From: Granulicella sp. S156
GTDB lineage: Bacteria > Acidobacteriota > Terriglobia > Terriglobales > Acidobacteriaceae
Direction: 5' to 3'
NCBI RefSeq assembly: GCF_009766105.1
Contig: NZ_LMUH01000022.1
Coordinates: forward strand, 223,545-287,544
Length of the DNA stretch: 64,000 nucleotides
Both the position numbers and the translations under genes were made by a program. This document shows, in pieces, positions 15,080 through 23,739 of this stretch (its first letter is position 1; the number at the start of each line of letters is the position of its first letter). The notes under the pieces were generated by a model. The model was given only the letters and a program-made list of their open reading frames with translations. It had not been told where the DNA came from and did no database searches.

Positions 15080-16608
15080 CGCGCGCTTCCCTCTCTGCGA
15101 AAGTACTGGTGGTGGTGAAAGTTCGGCGAGGTTTCAGGGAAGTCGTTGCGCCAGTGAGCGCCGCGCGACTCCTGCCGCATACTCGCCGCCGCAACCATGA
15201 CACGGGACAGATCGAGCAGGTTCGCGGTCTCATAGTCGCTCGCCGTCGTACCGTTAGGTTTCCAGAGACACAGTTGCTTCGCAGCACGCAGAAGCACGCT
15301 CTCTTCGCGATAGATGCCTACGGCCTCCCACATCAGTGTCTGCAACGCCTTGCGGTCTACCGGTGTCGCTGAGCCGACTTCCTGTTGCAGCGGAAGCACT
15401 GTGGCTTCATCGGTGAAGACGGGCCATGCCTTGCCACTGAAATCGTCATTCGACAGAAGGCTGGCGCAGCGCCATGCGAAGACGAGGCTTTCGAGCAGTG
15501 AGTTCGAGGCTAGACGATTAGCGCCGTGGACTCCGGTGCAGGCGACTTCGCCAACAGCAAACAAGCCCGGCAGCGAGGTGCGTCCCCATTCGTCGGTGCG
15601 TACGCCGCCCATCCAGTAGTGCGCTGCGGGCGTGACGGGAACAGGCTGACTCGCCCAGTCGAAGCCGTAAGTGCGGCAGGCTGCGTCGATGGTTGGAAAG
15701 CGCTCTTTGAGAAAGTCAGCACCTAACGCAGAGGCGTCCAGAAAGACAGGAGCTCCGTTCTGTGCTGCCATCTGCTCCGCGATACTGCGTGCGACGACAT
15801 CGCGCGGTGCGAGCTCTGCACCGGGATGCACTGCCTTCATGAAACGATGGCCCTCGGCATCGAGCAGCACAGCGCCGTCGCCACGCAGCGCCTCGGAGAT
15901 GAGAAAGTTGCCCGGCACGGCCAGCGTCGTCGGATGAAACTGATAGAATTCCAGGTCTGCAAGCTCAGCTCCGGCACGAAGCGCGATAGCGATTCCATCG
16001 CCGGTGGCGACGGCTGGGTTGGTCGTATGCAGATAGAGTTGACCTGCTCCGCCGCTGGCCAGGATCACGGCATCGGCACTCAGGGAACGAGGATTGCCGG
16101 TCGCATCCAGGATCTCTACGCCAACGACTCGGCCATCGTGCAGGATGAGGTCTTTGACAAAGGTGTGTTCCAGGATCGTGATGTTTCCAGTTGCGCGGAT
16201 CGTGTGAACCAGCGCCGACTCGATGGCAAAGCCCGTAGCGTCTCCGCCTGCGTGCAACACGCGTGGACGCGAGTGGGCTGCTTCGAGTCCGCGCGCAAGC
16301 TCTCCATTGTGCTGGTCGAACGCAACGCCGAGACGGATCAGATCGCGAACACGCGCTGGGCCTTCGGAGCAAAGCACCTCGACCACAGATTTGGAACTGA
16401 GACCCGCACCAGCGCGTAGTGTATCGGCGACGTGCTCGGCGACGCTGTCGTCCTCAAAGAGAGCCGCAGCGATACCACCTTGCGCGTAGCGCGTGTTGCT
16501 CTCGCTCAGCTCCGCCTTGGTGATCAGAGTGACTGCATATTTGCGGCTTGTTTCGATGGCTGCAATCAGACCCGCGATACCACTTCCTACAACAATGACT
16601 TCGCTCAC
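15076..16608 (-). CDS. nadB: L-aspartate oxidase
   Basis: A 510-residue FAD enzyme oxidising L-aspartate to iminoaspartate for NadA. The FAD-binding GSGIAGLIAAI is at the N-terminus, followed by SNTRYAQGGIAAAL, the active-site HTTNPAVATGDGIAIALRAG region, and HPT...LISEALRGDGAVL. The C-terminal helical domain is intact. It overlaps nadA and nadC by 4 bp each, so nadA-nadB-nadC are translated together. Confidence 0.96.
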   Translation of the reverse strand: MSEVIVVGSGIAGLIAAIETSRKYAVTLITKAELSESNTRYAQGGIAAALFEDDSVAEHVADTLRAGAGLSSKSVVEVLCSEGPARVRDLIRLGVAFDQHNGELARGLEAAHSRPRVLHAGGDATGFAIESALVHTIRATGNITILEHTFVKDLILHDGRVVGVEILDATGNPRSLSADAVILASGGAGQLYLHTTNPAVATGDGIAIALRAGAELADLEFYQFHPTTLAVPGNFLISEALRGDGAVLLDAEGHRFMKAVHPGAELAPRDVVARSIAEQMAAQNGAPVFLDASALGADFLKERFPTIDAACRTYGFDWASQPVPVTPAAHYWMGGVRTDEWGRTSLPGLFAVGEVACTGVHGANRLASNSLLESLVFAWRCASLLSNDDFSGKAWPVFTDEATVLPLQQEVGSATPVDRKALQTLMWEAVGIYREESVLLRAAKQLCLWKPNGTTASDYETANLLDLSRVMVAAASMRQESRGAHWRNDFPETSPNFHHHQYFRREGSAR

Positions 16609-17915
16609 TGGACGATTCTCGCAACAGGTGCTGGGGAAACATCGAGCATGCGCTGCAACGCCACACGCGCCGGCACGGTGATTGCAGCAGGCACCGCGAT
16701 GCGGTTGAGCACTTCACCGCGCTCGAAGGACTCCAGTACCCAGGCCAGATACGCAGGATGAATGCGATACATCGTGGAGCAGGGACAGATCACCGGATCG
16801 AGACAGAAGATGGTGTGCTGCGGATATTGATTAGCCAGCCGCTGCACCAGGTTGATCTCAGTGCCAATGGCGAAGGTTGTGCCTGCGGGTGCGGCAGCAA
16901 CGGCCTTCGCTATGTAGTCCGTGGAACCGGACTCATCCGCCGCATCGACTACCTCCATGGAGCACTCGGGATGAACGATCACTCGAACCCCGGGATGCTG
17001 AACACGAGCAGCTTCGATCTGTTCCACCGAGAACCGCTTGTGGACAGAACAGAACCCGTGCCACAGAATGACCTGCGCCGAGGCGAGGGCGTCCGGAGTG
17101 TTGCCTCCAAGCTGCTTGCGAGGGTCCCACATCGGCATCTGCTCCAGGGAAATGCCCATCGCCTTCGCCGTATTGCGGCCGAGGTGCTGGTCGGGAAAGA
17201 ACAGCACGCGCTGGCCCCGCTCAAACGCCCACTTCAGTACAGCAGCGGCGTTCGACGAGGTGCACACGATGCCGCCACGCTCTCCGCAGAAGGCCTTCAA
17301 CGCCGCGGACGAGTTCATGTAGGTAACGGGAATAACCGGCACACGGCCGCTGGCATCGGGAGCGGTGCCGTAGATCTCTTCCAGCTGCTCCCAGCATTCG
17401 CTGACGGAATCGATGTCGGCCATATCGGCCATCGAACATCCTGCGGCGAGGTTGGGGAGAATCACGGATTGCTTGGGGCCGGAGAGCATGTCGGCGGTCT
17501 CCGCCATGAAGTGCACACCGCAGAAGATGATGGCCTCAGCCGCGGGGCGCGATGTGGCAGCGCGCGCAAGCTGGAAGGAGTCGCCAACGAAGTCCGCGTA
17601 CTGGACGACTTCATCGCGCTGATAGAAGTGGCCGAGGATCACGACGCGATCCCCCAGCGAGTGCTTCGCCGCGCGAATGCGCAGGTCGAGTTCCGCATCG
17701 CTGGCCATGCGGTATTCCTTGGGGATCTGTCCCTGGCGGGGAGTGGCGGCAGGAATAAAATCTTCCATCGAGGCTCCCGGGCCGTACTCAGGAGTCTGGG
17801 TGTCAAAGAGCCACGGTGGACTCGCAAGCTTGGAACTGCAGGTCGTTGCGGCGGATGACTCCCCGCGATCTTCCTGGATCTGTATCAACTCGATGGTGCT
17901 GTTTACCGATGACAA
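16605..17915 (-). CDS. nadA: Quinolinate synthase
   Basis: A 436-residue 4Fe-4S enzyme condensing iminoaspartate with dihydroxyacetone phosphate. Cluster cysteines are visible in IIFCGVHFM, VHPECSM and ICPCSTMYR. I propose a TTG start at 17915, since AAGGAG lies 8 bp upstream; a GTG at 17939 precedes that ribosome site. About 75 residues precede the conserved core, more than in E. coli, so an internal start such as ATG 17766 or 17706 is possible. The gap to coaBC is 41 bp. Confidence 0.94.
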   Translation of the reverse strand: MSSVNSTIELIQIQEDRGESSAATTCSSKLASPPWLFDTQTPEYGPGASMEDFIPAATPRQGQIPKEYRMASDAELDLRIRAAKHSLGDRVVILGHFYQRDEVVQYADFVGDSFQLARAATSRPAAEAIIFCGVHFMAETADMLSGPKQSVILPNLAAGCSMADMADIDSVSECWEQLEEIYGTAPDASGRVPVIPVTYMNSSAALKAFCGERGGIVCTSSNAAAVLKWAFERGQRVLFFPDQHLGRNTAKAMGISLEQMPMWDPRKQLGGNTPDALASAQVILWHGFCSVHKRFSVEQIEAARVQHPGVRVIVHPECSMEVVDAADESGSTDYIAKAVAAAPAGTTFAIGTEINLVQRLANQYPQHTIFCLDPVICPCSTMYRIHPAYLAWVLESFERGEVLNRIAVPAAITVPARVALQRMLDVSPAPVARIVQ

Positions 17916-17956
17916 TGAAAACTCCTTCGTGCAACGCACCGAGGCCGGGTATTGGG

Positions 17957-19210
17957 TCAGACGCTCAGTGCTTCTTCTCTCTCTATGGAAGCAGCCGAGC
18001 CTCGTTGAGGAACCAAACCTCGCAGACGAAGCATCTCATCCAAAATCCGTTCCGCGAGTTGTCTCTTGGATGATTCAGGAAGGTCGATCGATTGCACCCT
18101 GGTTAATAGTGTCGCAGCATTTCGGTCAGAATCGAAACCCAGCCCCTCTTGTGTTATGTCATTGACAACAATCGCGTCCGCGCCTTTACGGAGCAGCTTC
18201 TCGCGGCCCCGCTCCAGATCCAGCCCCATCTCGGCGGCAAACGCGATAACCAGCGTTCCCGGGCGGCGGGCGTCCACGACTCGACGCACGATATCTTCGG
18301 TGGGCTCCAGTTCGAGCGTGAGCGGACCATTGCGCTCCAGCTTGCTCGGGGCGGCGTGCTTCATTCGAAAGTCGGCTACAGCGGCGGCCTTGATCACAGC
18401 GGTAGCACGCGGCAGATGGTTCAGAACTGCGTCCTGCATCTCCGCAGCGGTCGTTACTCGTACGACCTCGCAACCTTCCGGAACAGGAAGAGCCGTCGGA
18501 GCGGTCACGAGGATGACTCGCGCACCGCGGTGCTGCGCGGCGGCGGCGAGCGCGTAGCCCATCTTGCCGCTGGAACGGTTGCCGAGAAAGCGAACAGGAT
18601 CGATCGGCTCGCGGGTGCCGCCTGCGGTAATCAGGATGGTCTCCGCAGCAAGATCGCGGGAGATCTGCAGCTCACTGAGTACAGATTCCACAATCGCGTC
18701 GATCTCAGGGAACCTGCCACTGCCTGTCATGCCGCAAGCGAGGTATCCGCTCTCCGGCTCGACGATATGATGTCCGCGCTGCCGCAGTGTAAGCAGATTC
18801 GCTTGCGTGGCAGGATGGTTCCACATGTTCACGTTCATCGCCGGAGCAAAGATAACGGGCGCTGTGTTCGCGAGGTAGGTTGCGGAAAGAAAGTCATCGG
18901 CGATGCCATGAGCCAACTTCGCCATCGTGTTGGCTGTTGCCGGGGCGATGAGCAGCAGGTCAGCCCACTGGGCCTGGGTGATGTGCTCGATTAAGAGTTC
19001 GTCATCTACCGTCTCTACCTGCGAGTCCCACAAGCTGGTGAAGACCTTGTGCGAGGTTAGCGAAGCGAAGGTCAGCGGCCGGATAAACTCCTCGGCTGCC
19101 TTCGTCATCACGACGCGCACCTGCATGCTCTGCCGTTGCAGAGCTCGCACGAGTTCGGCGGACTTGTAAGCTGCAATACCGCCGCAAACACCGAGCAGAA
19201 TGTTAGGCAT
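17957..19210 (-). CDS. coaBC: Bifunctional phosphopantothenoylcysteine decarboxylase/phosphopantothenate-cysteine ligase
   Basis: A 417-residue fusion making 4'-phosphopantetheine for CoA. The CoaC half has the flavin-binding LGVCGGIAAYKS start and the PAMNVNMW motif; the CoaB half begins near ILITAGGTREPIDPVRFLGNRSSGKMG and has the KAAAVADF and NDI motifs. I chose ATG 19210 with GGGAG upstream; a longer frame runs into panC. It overlaps panC by 8 bp, so it belongs to the same operon. Confidence 0.95.
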   Translation of the reverse strand: MPNILLGVCGGIAAYKSAELVRALQRQSMQVRVVMTKAAEEFIRPLTFASLTSHKVFTSLWDSQVETVDDELLIEHITQAQWADLLLIAPATANTMAKLAHGIADDFLSATYLANTAPVIFAPAMNVNMWNHPATQANLLTLRQRGHHIVEPESGYLACGMTGSGRFPEIDAIVESVLSELQISRDLAAETILITAGGTREPIDPVRFLGNRSSGKMGYALAAAAQHRGARVILVTAPTALPVPEGCEVVRVTTAAEMQDAVLNHLPRATAVIKAAAVADFRMKHAAPSKLERNGPLTLELEPTEDIVRRVVDARRPGTLVIAFAAEMGLDLERGREKLLRKGADAIVVNDITQEGLGFDSDRNAATLLTRVQSIDLPESSKRQLAERILDEMLRLRGLVPQRGSAASIEREEALSV

Positions 19211-20117
19211 GGGACAACTCCCTTGCAGGTGCCTGCGAAAGATCAGGGTTTGCACGTTGCGCCACCGGCTCAATCACAACGTTGTCGATCAGGCGCGTCT
19301 TGCCGAACCAGGCAGCGATTGCAATCAGGGCTCCGTTATCGATGTTCTCGATGGGCTCCAGCGTGCCGGGATCGACGACGGCCACATAGTCGATCTGCAG
19401 CAGTGGATCAGCAGCGAGCGCTTCCGGCAGCGCATCGCGTAACACCTGCGCGCCACGAACCTCTGTCTTCACCAGATGCTGCGCGGCTTCCAGCGTGCGA
19501 GAAAGAATGAGAGCGCGACGGCGCTCGTCGGCAGAGAGATAGCGATTGCGCGAACTCATCGCGAGGCCGTCTTCTTCGCGAACGGTCGGGCAGGCAACGA
19601 GGTTCACGGGAAAGTTTAAGTCACGCACCATCGCCCGCAGCACCGCAACCTGCGCTGCATCCTTCTGGCCGAAGTACGCGCGGTCGGGGCCGACGATGTT
19701 GAACAGCTTGGCGACTACCGTAGCCACTCCACGAAAGTGGCCCGGCCGTGAAGCTCCGTCGAGCCGATTCCCTATGCCCTCTACCTCAACAAAAGTAGTT
19801 GCACCGGAGGGATACATATCGTCTGGCGCGGGGGCGAAAAGAATCTCTACGCCGGCGGACTCCAGCTTGCGGCAGTCCTCTTCAAACTCGCGGGGATAGA
19901 CCGCGAAGTCCTCTCCCGCAGCAAACTGACGAGGATTGACGAAGATCGAAGCGACTACGACATCACACTCCGCTCGAGCCAACGCAATTAACGAGAGGTG
20001 CCCGGCATGCAGGGCACCCATGGTAGGAACAAAACCCAGGCCCCGCTCCGGAACAGTATTCTTCTTCAGCTCCCGGCACGCTTGCTGCATCTCGCTACTG
20101 GTGCGACAGATTCTCAT
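19203..20117 (-). CDS. panC: Pantothenate synthetase
   Basis: A 304-residue enzyme joining pantoate and beta-alanine with ATP. Diagnostic motifs are FVPTMGALHAGHLSL (HxGH nucleotidyl-transferase motif), VNPRQF, the pantoate-binding VEGIGNRLDGASRPGHFRGV region and AMSSRNRYLS (KMSKS-like). A GTG at 20120 directly follows the panB stop codon; I prefer the ATG at 20117, one codon later. Confidence 0.95.
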   Translation of the reverse strand: MRICRTSSEMQQACRELKKNTVPERGLGFVPTMGALHAGHLSLIALARAECDVVVASIFVNPRQFAAGEDFAVYPREFEEDCRKLESAGVEILFAPAPDDMYPSGATTFVEVEGIGNRLDGASRPGHFRGVATVVAKLFNIVGPDRAYFGQKDAAQVAVLRAMVRDLNFPVNLVACPTVREEDGLAMSSRNRYLSADERRRALILSRTLEAAQHLVKTEVRGAQVLRDALPEALAADPLLQIDYVAVVDPGTLEPIENIDNGALIAIAAWFGKTRLIDNVVIEPVAQRANPDLSQAPARELSHA

Positions 20118-20120
20118 CAC

Positions 20121-21029
20121 CTATGCCTTACACAGATGCTTCTCTTCGGCATCCGATTCAATCCGTTCCGCCTGAACTTCGCGCGGGAGGTGGTAGCTCT
20201 CAGCGTCGCTCGGGAAGTAACGTCCAGCGACATCGTCCCGATACTGCTCGATGGCACGCGAGAAGAATGCGGCGCCATCGGCGTACTGTCGCGAAAACTT
20301 CGCAGCTGGCGAGAACGTCAGGTTGAACAGGTCGTGGAAGACCAGAATCTGCCCATCGCAGTCAGGGCCCGCGCCGATGCCGATCGTCGGCACAGCACTC
20401 CTGGCGGTAATCACGGCAGCAAGCTCGCGCGGAATTCCTTCCAGCACAATGGCAATCGCTCCCGCGGCTTCGAGCGCCACGGCATCCGCACAGAGGATAT
20501 CCATGGCCTCGGTGGATCGTCCCTGAACGCGATAGCCTCCCATGCGATGCACCGATTGCGGCGTCAGGCCAATATGGCCGATGACTGGAATTTCGGCATC
20601 CCTCAGGCGTGCGACGAGGTCGGCGTGCTTGTGGCCGCCTTCGATCTTTACCGCCTGCGCGCCGGACTCCTTCATGAAACGAGTGGCGTTCCTGATCCCG
20701 TCCTCGATAGAAGCCTGGTACGAGCCATAGGGCATGTCCGCCACTAGAAGCGCATGCCGCACACCGCGCGAGACAGCTCGAGTGTGATGCAGCATCTCTT
20801 CCATCGTGACAGGCAATGTGTTCTCGTAGCCGAGAACGGCCATTCCGACAGAATCGCCGACCAATACGAGGTCGATACCCGCCTCATCGACAAGGCGTGC
20901 TGTGGGAAAGTCATACGCGGTCAACGCCGTAATGGGCTGGCCTGCACGTTTTTTCTGTAGGAGGACATCCGCCGTAACTCTTGGCAGGGACGTCGGTGCT
21001 CCGCGGTCGCGAAGTTGGGTGAGACTCAT
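20121..21029 (-). CDS. panB: 3-methyl-2-oxobutanoate hydroxymethyltransferase
   Basis: A 302-residue enzyme making ketopantoate, first in the pantothenate branch and first gene of the seven-gene cofactor operon. Seen: ITALTAYDFPTARLVDEAGIDLVLVGDSVGM, the HHTRAV segment, the Mg-binding VKIEGG, and VIGHIGLTPQSV. A GGAG-containing site precedes ATG 21029. The promoter should lie in the 123-bp gap shared with the divergent deacetylase gene; a TATACT box on the minus strand (plus-strand 21094-21099) is the best -10 candidate. Confidence 0.96.
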   Translation of the reverse strand: MSLTQLRDRGAPTSLPRVTADVLLQKKRAGQPITALTAYDFPTARLVDEAGIDLVLVGDSVGMAVLGYENTLPVTMEEMLHHTRAVSRGVRHALLVADMPYGSYQASIEDGIRNATRFMKESGAQAVKIEGGHKHADLVARLRDAEIPVIGHIGLTPQSVHRMGGYRVQGRSTEAMDILCADAVALEAAGAIAIVLEGIPRELAAVITARSAVPTIGIGAGPDCDGQILVFHDLFNLTFSPAAKFSRQYADGAAFFSRAIEQYRDDVAGRYFPSDAESYHLPREVQAERIESDAEEKHLCKA

Positions 21030-21152
21030 AACTCTTCTTCTCCAGTGCCACTCCGCCTAAGCTACTGGCAGATGCCGCCCGAATCTGACTACTAGTATAC
21101 CGTGTTACAACCGGAAGAGCATGGATGTTGCCGTTGCTACAGAAATTCCTTC

Positions 21153-22025
21153 ATGACCACCCGCCTCATCATCAACGCAGACGACTTCGGACTCACGCGC
21201 GGAATCAATCGCGCCATTCTCGAACTGCATCAGGCAGGGGCACTTACGTCCGCCACGCTGATGGCCAATGGCCCAGCCTTCGACGATGCCATCGCCATCG
21301 CTCGCGCCCATCCCACGCTGGGCGTTGGCTGCCATGTTGTGCTCACCGACGGCGTTCCGCTTTCGCCGCCGCAGAGTATTCCCACGCTCCTCGGCCCCGA
21401 CGGCAAAAGCTTTCGGCCTACGCTCTCCAGCTTCCTCAGCGCCGTCCTGCGCGGCAAGATCAACGAAGACGAGATCGCACGCGAGGCCCTGGCGCAGATT
21501 CAGCGCATTCAGCAGGCAGGCATTCCGCTCACGCACCTCGACACCCACAAGCACACGCATATCTTCCCCAGTGTCGCCCGCCCGCTTCTTTCCATCGCAG
21601 AGAAGACCGGGATCGGCGCTATCCGCAGTCCCTTTGAAGAACCCTGGAGTCTCGCGCTCGGCCACAGCAGCTTAATGCGCGGCCTGCAGATCAGGCTGAT
21701 CCAACCTCTTCGCAAACGATTCAAAGCCCTGCCGCAGATTCGCGAGGGACGCATCCTTACGACAGACGGCACCATCGGCATCTCGGCGACGGGGCATCTG
21801 GATGCCGCAGCCCTGCGTGACCTGCTCACAACCATGCCGGAGGGCGTCTGGGAGCTTGTCTGTCATCCGGGCTACAACGACAGCGACCTCGACGCCATCA
21901 CCACTCGGCTTCGCGCCACACGCGAGATCGAATACGCGGCTCTGCTCTCCGCCTTCGATTCCCTGCATCCTTCACGACCTGAGCTCATCCACTATGGGGA
22001 GATCACCTCCGAGAGAGCTGAGTAG
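21153..22025 (+). CDS. YdjC/ChbG family carbohydrate deacetylase
   Basis: A 290-residue metal-dependent deacetylase of the ChbG/HpnK family. Motifs are IINADDFGLTRGIN (metal Asp pair) near residue 6, HLDTHKHTHIFP (metal His residues) near 125 and ELVCHPGYND near 240. I chose ATG 21153 because the conserved N-terminus starts there; the frame is open to a TTG at 21102. Known members deacetylate chitooligosaccharides or acetylglucosaminyl hopanoids. It lies 189 bp before bshA on the same strand, but a palindromic repeat separates them, so co-transcription is uncertain. Substrate not determined. Confidence 0.85.
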   Translation: MTTRLIINADDFGLTRGINRAILELHQAGALTSATLMANGPAFDDAIAIARAHPTLGVGCHVVLTDGVPLSPPQSIPTLLGPDGKSFRPTLSSFLSAVLRGKINEDEIAREALAQIQRIQQAGIPLTHLDTHKHTHIFPSVARPLLSIAEKTGIGAIRSPFEEPWSLALGHSSLMRGLQIRLIQPLRKRFKALPQIREGRILTTDGTIGISATGHLDAAALRDLLTTMPEGVWELVCHPGYNDSDLDAITTRLRATREIEYAALLSAFDSLHPSRPELIHYGEITSERAE

Positions 22026-22034
22026 ATGCAAACA

Positions 22035-22135
22035 AAAAGCCTTGACGCAAAGGTCGCGAAGGAAGCCAAGTTTCGCCACGGCAGCCGTGGCGAAACTTGG
22101 CTCTTTATCTTGGCGAACTTTGCGTCAAGGCTTTT
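22035..22135. repeat. Palindromic repeat, family 1 (GACGCAAAG type), copy at 22035
   Basis: The ends AAAAGCCTTGACGCAAAG and CTTTGCGTCAAGGCTTTT are perfect inverted repeats of 18 bp. Inside, a second palindrome of 18 bp per arm (core TTTCGCCACGGC/GCCGTGGCGAAA) surrounds one base. The same ends recur near 27401, 37119 and, in a variant with AACGCAGAGG, near 35896, 51582 and 59620. Confidence 0.85.
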
Positions 22136-22214
22136 CTCCCGTACGAGCACAGAGACTTAACCAGCTAACGGTACGTACAGTTCTAGGATGTCTGCGGAGA
22201 AACGCGAGCGAGCT

Positions 22215-23360
22215 ATGAAGATCGGTATCACCTGTTATCCCACCTACGGCGGTTCTGGCGTGGTCGCCACTGAGTTGGGCATCGAGCTCGCCACGCGGGG
22301 GCATGAGGTCCACTTCATCACCTATTCGCAGCCCTTCCGGCTCACCGGCCGCGAGGCCAACATCTACTATCACGAGGTCCCGGTCTCGAACTATCCGCTG
22401 TTCGAATACCCTCCCTACGATCTCGCTCTGGCTACGCGCATGGCCGAAGTCGCGGAGTTTCACTCGCTCGACCTGCTGCATGTTCACTATGCGATTCCGC
22501 ATAGCGTCAGTGCCCTGCTGGCTCGCCAGATGCTCGCCGCGCGTGGTCGCCATCTGCCCTTTATCACCACGCTCCACGGCACTGACATTACGCTGGTTGG
22601 ACTCGACCGCTCGTACTTGCCTATTACGCGTTTCGGGATCGAAGAGTCTGACGGCGTCACCGCCATCTCCAGCTATCTGCGCGACCGCACCTATGAGGCC
22701 TTCGAGATCAAGCGCGACATCGAAGTCATACGCAACTTCGTCAACTGCGACTTCTACACGCGCGACCCGGAGCTCGTGGCCAAACAGCGCCCTCGCTTCG
22801 CCGCCGCAAACGAACGCATCCTCGTTCATCTCTCCAACTTCCGCCCCGTCAAACGCGTGCTTGATGTTGTGGAAGTCTTCGCCCGCATTGCGCCGCAGAT
22901 CCCTTCGCGGCTGCTGCTCATCGGAGACGGCCCCGAGCGCTCTGCCGCCGAGTTTCTCGCCCTGCGCCACGGCATCGCCGACCGCGTTGAATTTCTCGGC
23001 AAGCAGGAGAACGTCAACGAGCTCCTCGGCCTCTCCGACCTCATGCTGATGCCGAGCGAGATGGAGTCCTTCGGCCTCGCCGCACTGGAGGCGATGGCCT
23101 GCCGCGTTCCTGCTATCGCTACCCGCGTAGGCGGTGTCCCCGAACTCATCGACGACGGTGAGAACGGCTTGCTCTACGAGGTCGGCGACATCGATGGCAT
23201 GGCCGCCGGTGCACTCTCGCTCCTCACCGACCCTGCGCGTCTCGAAGCCATGTCCTCGGCTGCCCGGCGGACAGCGCAGGATAAGTTCTGCGCCACCCGC
23301 ATCATTCCTCATTACGAGGAGTACTACGAGAGTGTGATTGCTGCCGGACCGCGCAAGTAG
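22215..23360 (+). CDS. bshA: N-acetyl-alpha-D-glucosaminyl L-malate synthase (bacillithiol GT4 glycosyltransferase)
   Basis: A 381-residue cytoplasmic glycosyltransferase that joins GlcNAc to L-malate, first step of bacillithiol synthesis. The N-terminus MKIGITCYPTYGGSGVVATELG is characteristic of BshA, followed by HYAIPHS, the LHGTDIT motif and the GT4 nucleotide-sugar ExxE-type region ESFGLAALEAMA. The length fits the family (about 377). An ATG at 22188 in frame also has a TACAGT box 6 bp before it, so a start nine codons upstream from a leaderless mRNA is possible. Other bsh genes are not in the window. Confidence 0.9.
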   Translation: MKIGITCYPTYGGSGVVATELGIELATRGHEVHFITYSQPFRLTGREANIYYHEVPVSNYPLFEYPPYDLALATRMAEVAEFHSLDLLHVHYAIPHSVSALLARQMLAARGRHLPFITTLHGTDITLVGLDRSYLPITRFGIEESDGVTAISSYLRDRTYEAFEIKRDIEVIRNFVNCDFYTRDPELVAKQRPRFAAANERILVHLSNFRPVKRVLDVVEVFARIAPQIPSRLLLIGDGPERSAAEFLALRHGIADRVEFLGKQENVNELLGLSDLMLMPSEMESFGLAALEAMACRVPAIATRVGGVPELIDDGENGLLYEVGDIDGMAAGALSLLTDPARLEAMSSAARRTAQDKFCATRIIPHYEEYYESVIAAGPRK

Positions 23361-23379
23361 GGCGTTGTAAGTGCCGCCG

Positions 23380-23611
23380 CAAATCCGGGTGCCCCATCTT
23401 CGGCGCGCTTTTTGCGCCTAAGGTGGGCATCGGGCGAACGCCCGACCGCTCCAGCCTATGACTATTTCACCCATGATGTTCGTACCATTACACTGGGGCT
23501 ACTGCCACTTAAGCCTGAGGAAGAAGAAAAATGGGCAGGAGCGGTTCGCTTCGCGAATGCCCACCTTAGCCGCGCAAAGAACGCGCGCCGAAGATGGGGC
23601 ACCCGGATTTG
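23380..23611. repeat. Long inverted repeat, family 4 (GGGTGCCCCATC type)
   Basis: The arms 23380-23408 and 23583-23611 match perfectly over 29 bp (outer ends CAAATCCGGGTGCCCC and GGGGCACCCGGATTTG). Inside, a further imperfect arm pairs CCTAAGGTGGGCAT with ATGCCCACCTTAG. It fills most of the 379-bp gap after bshA and has no coding potential of its own, so it looks like a MITE-like element. It is the only copy in the window. Confidence 0.8.
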
Positions 23612-23739
23612 TGGTGATACGCACAACACTTTCCGTGTTAACCCGCCGGATGCCTCGCAGCACGATAGTTACGAATAGCCCCTGTCCGAAGTCCTATCCT
23701 AAGCACAAGCGCTTTTGCGCCTGATCCGAGGACCGGCCC

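Noticed and set aside
22125-23312. 395-residue minus-strand ORF opposite bshA
   Set aside because: The plus strand encodes BshA with all motifs; the antisense translation is biased in composition with no recognisable domain.
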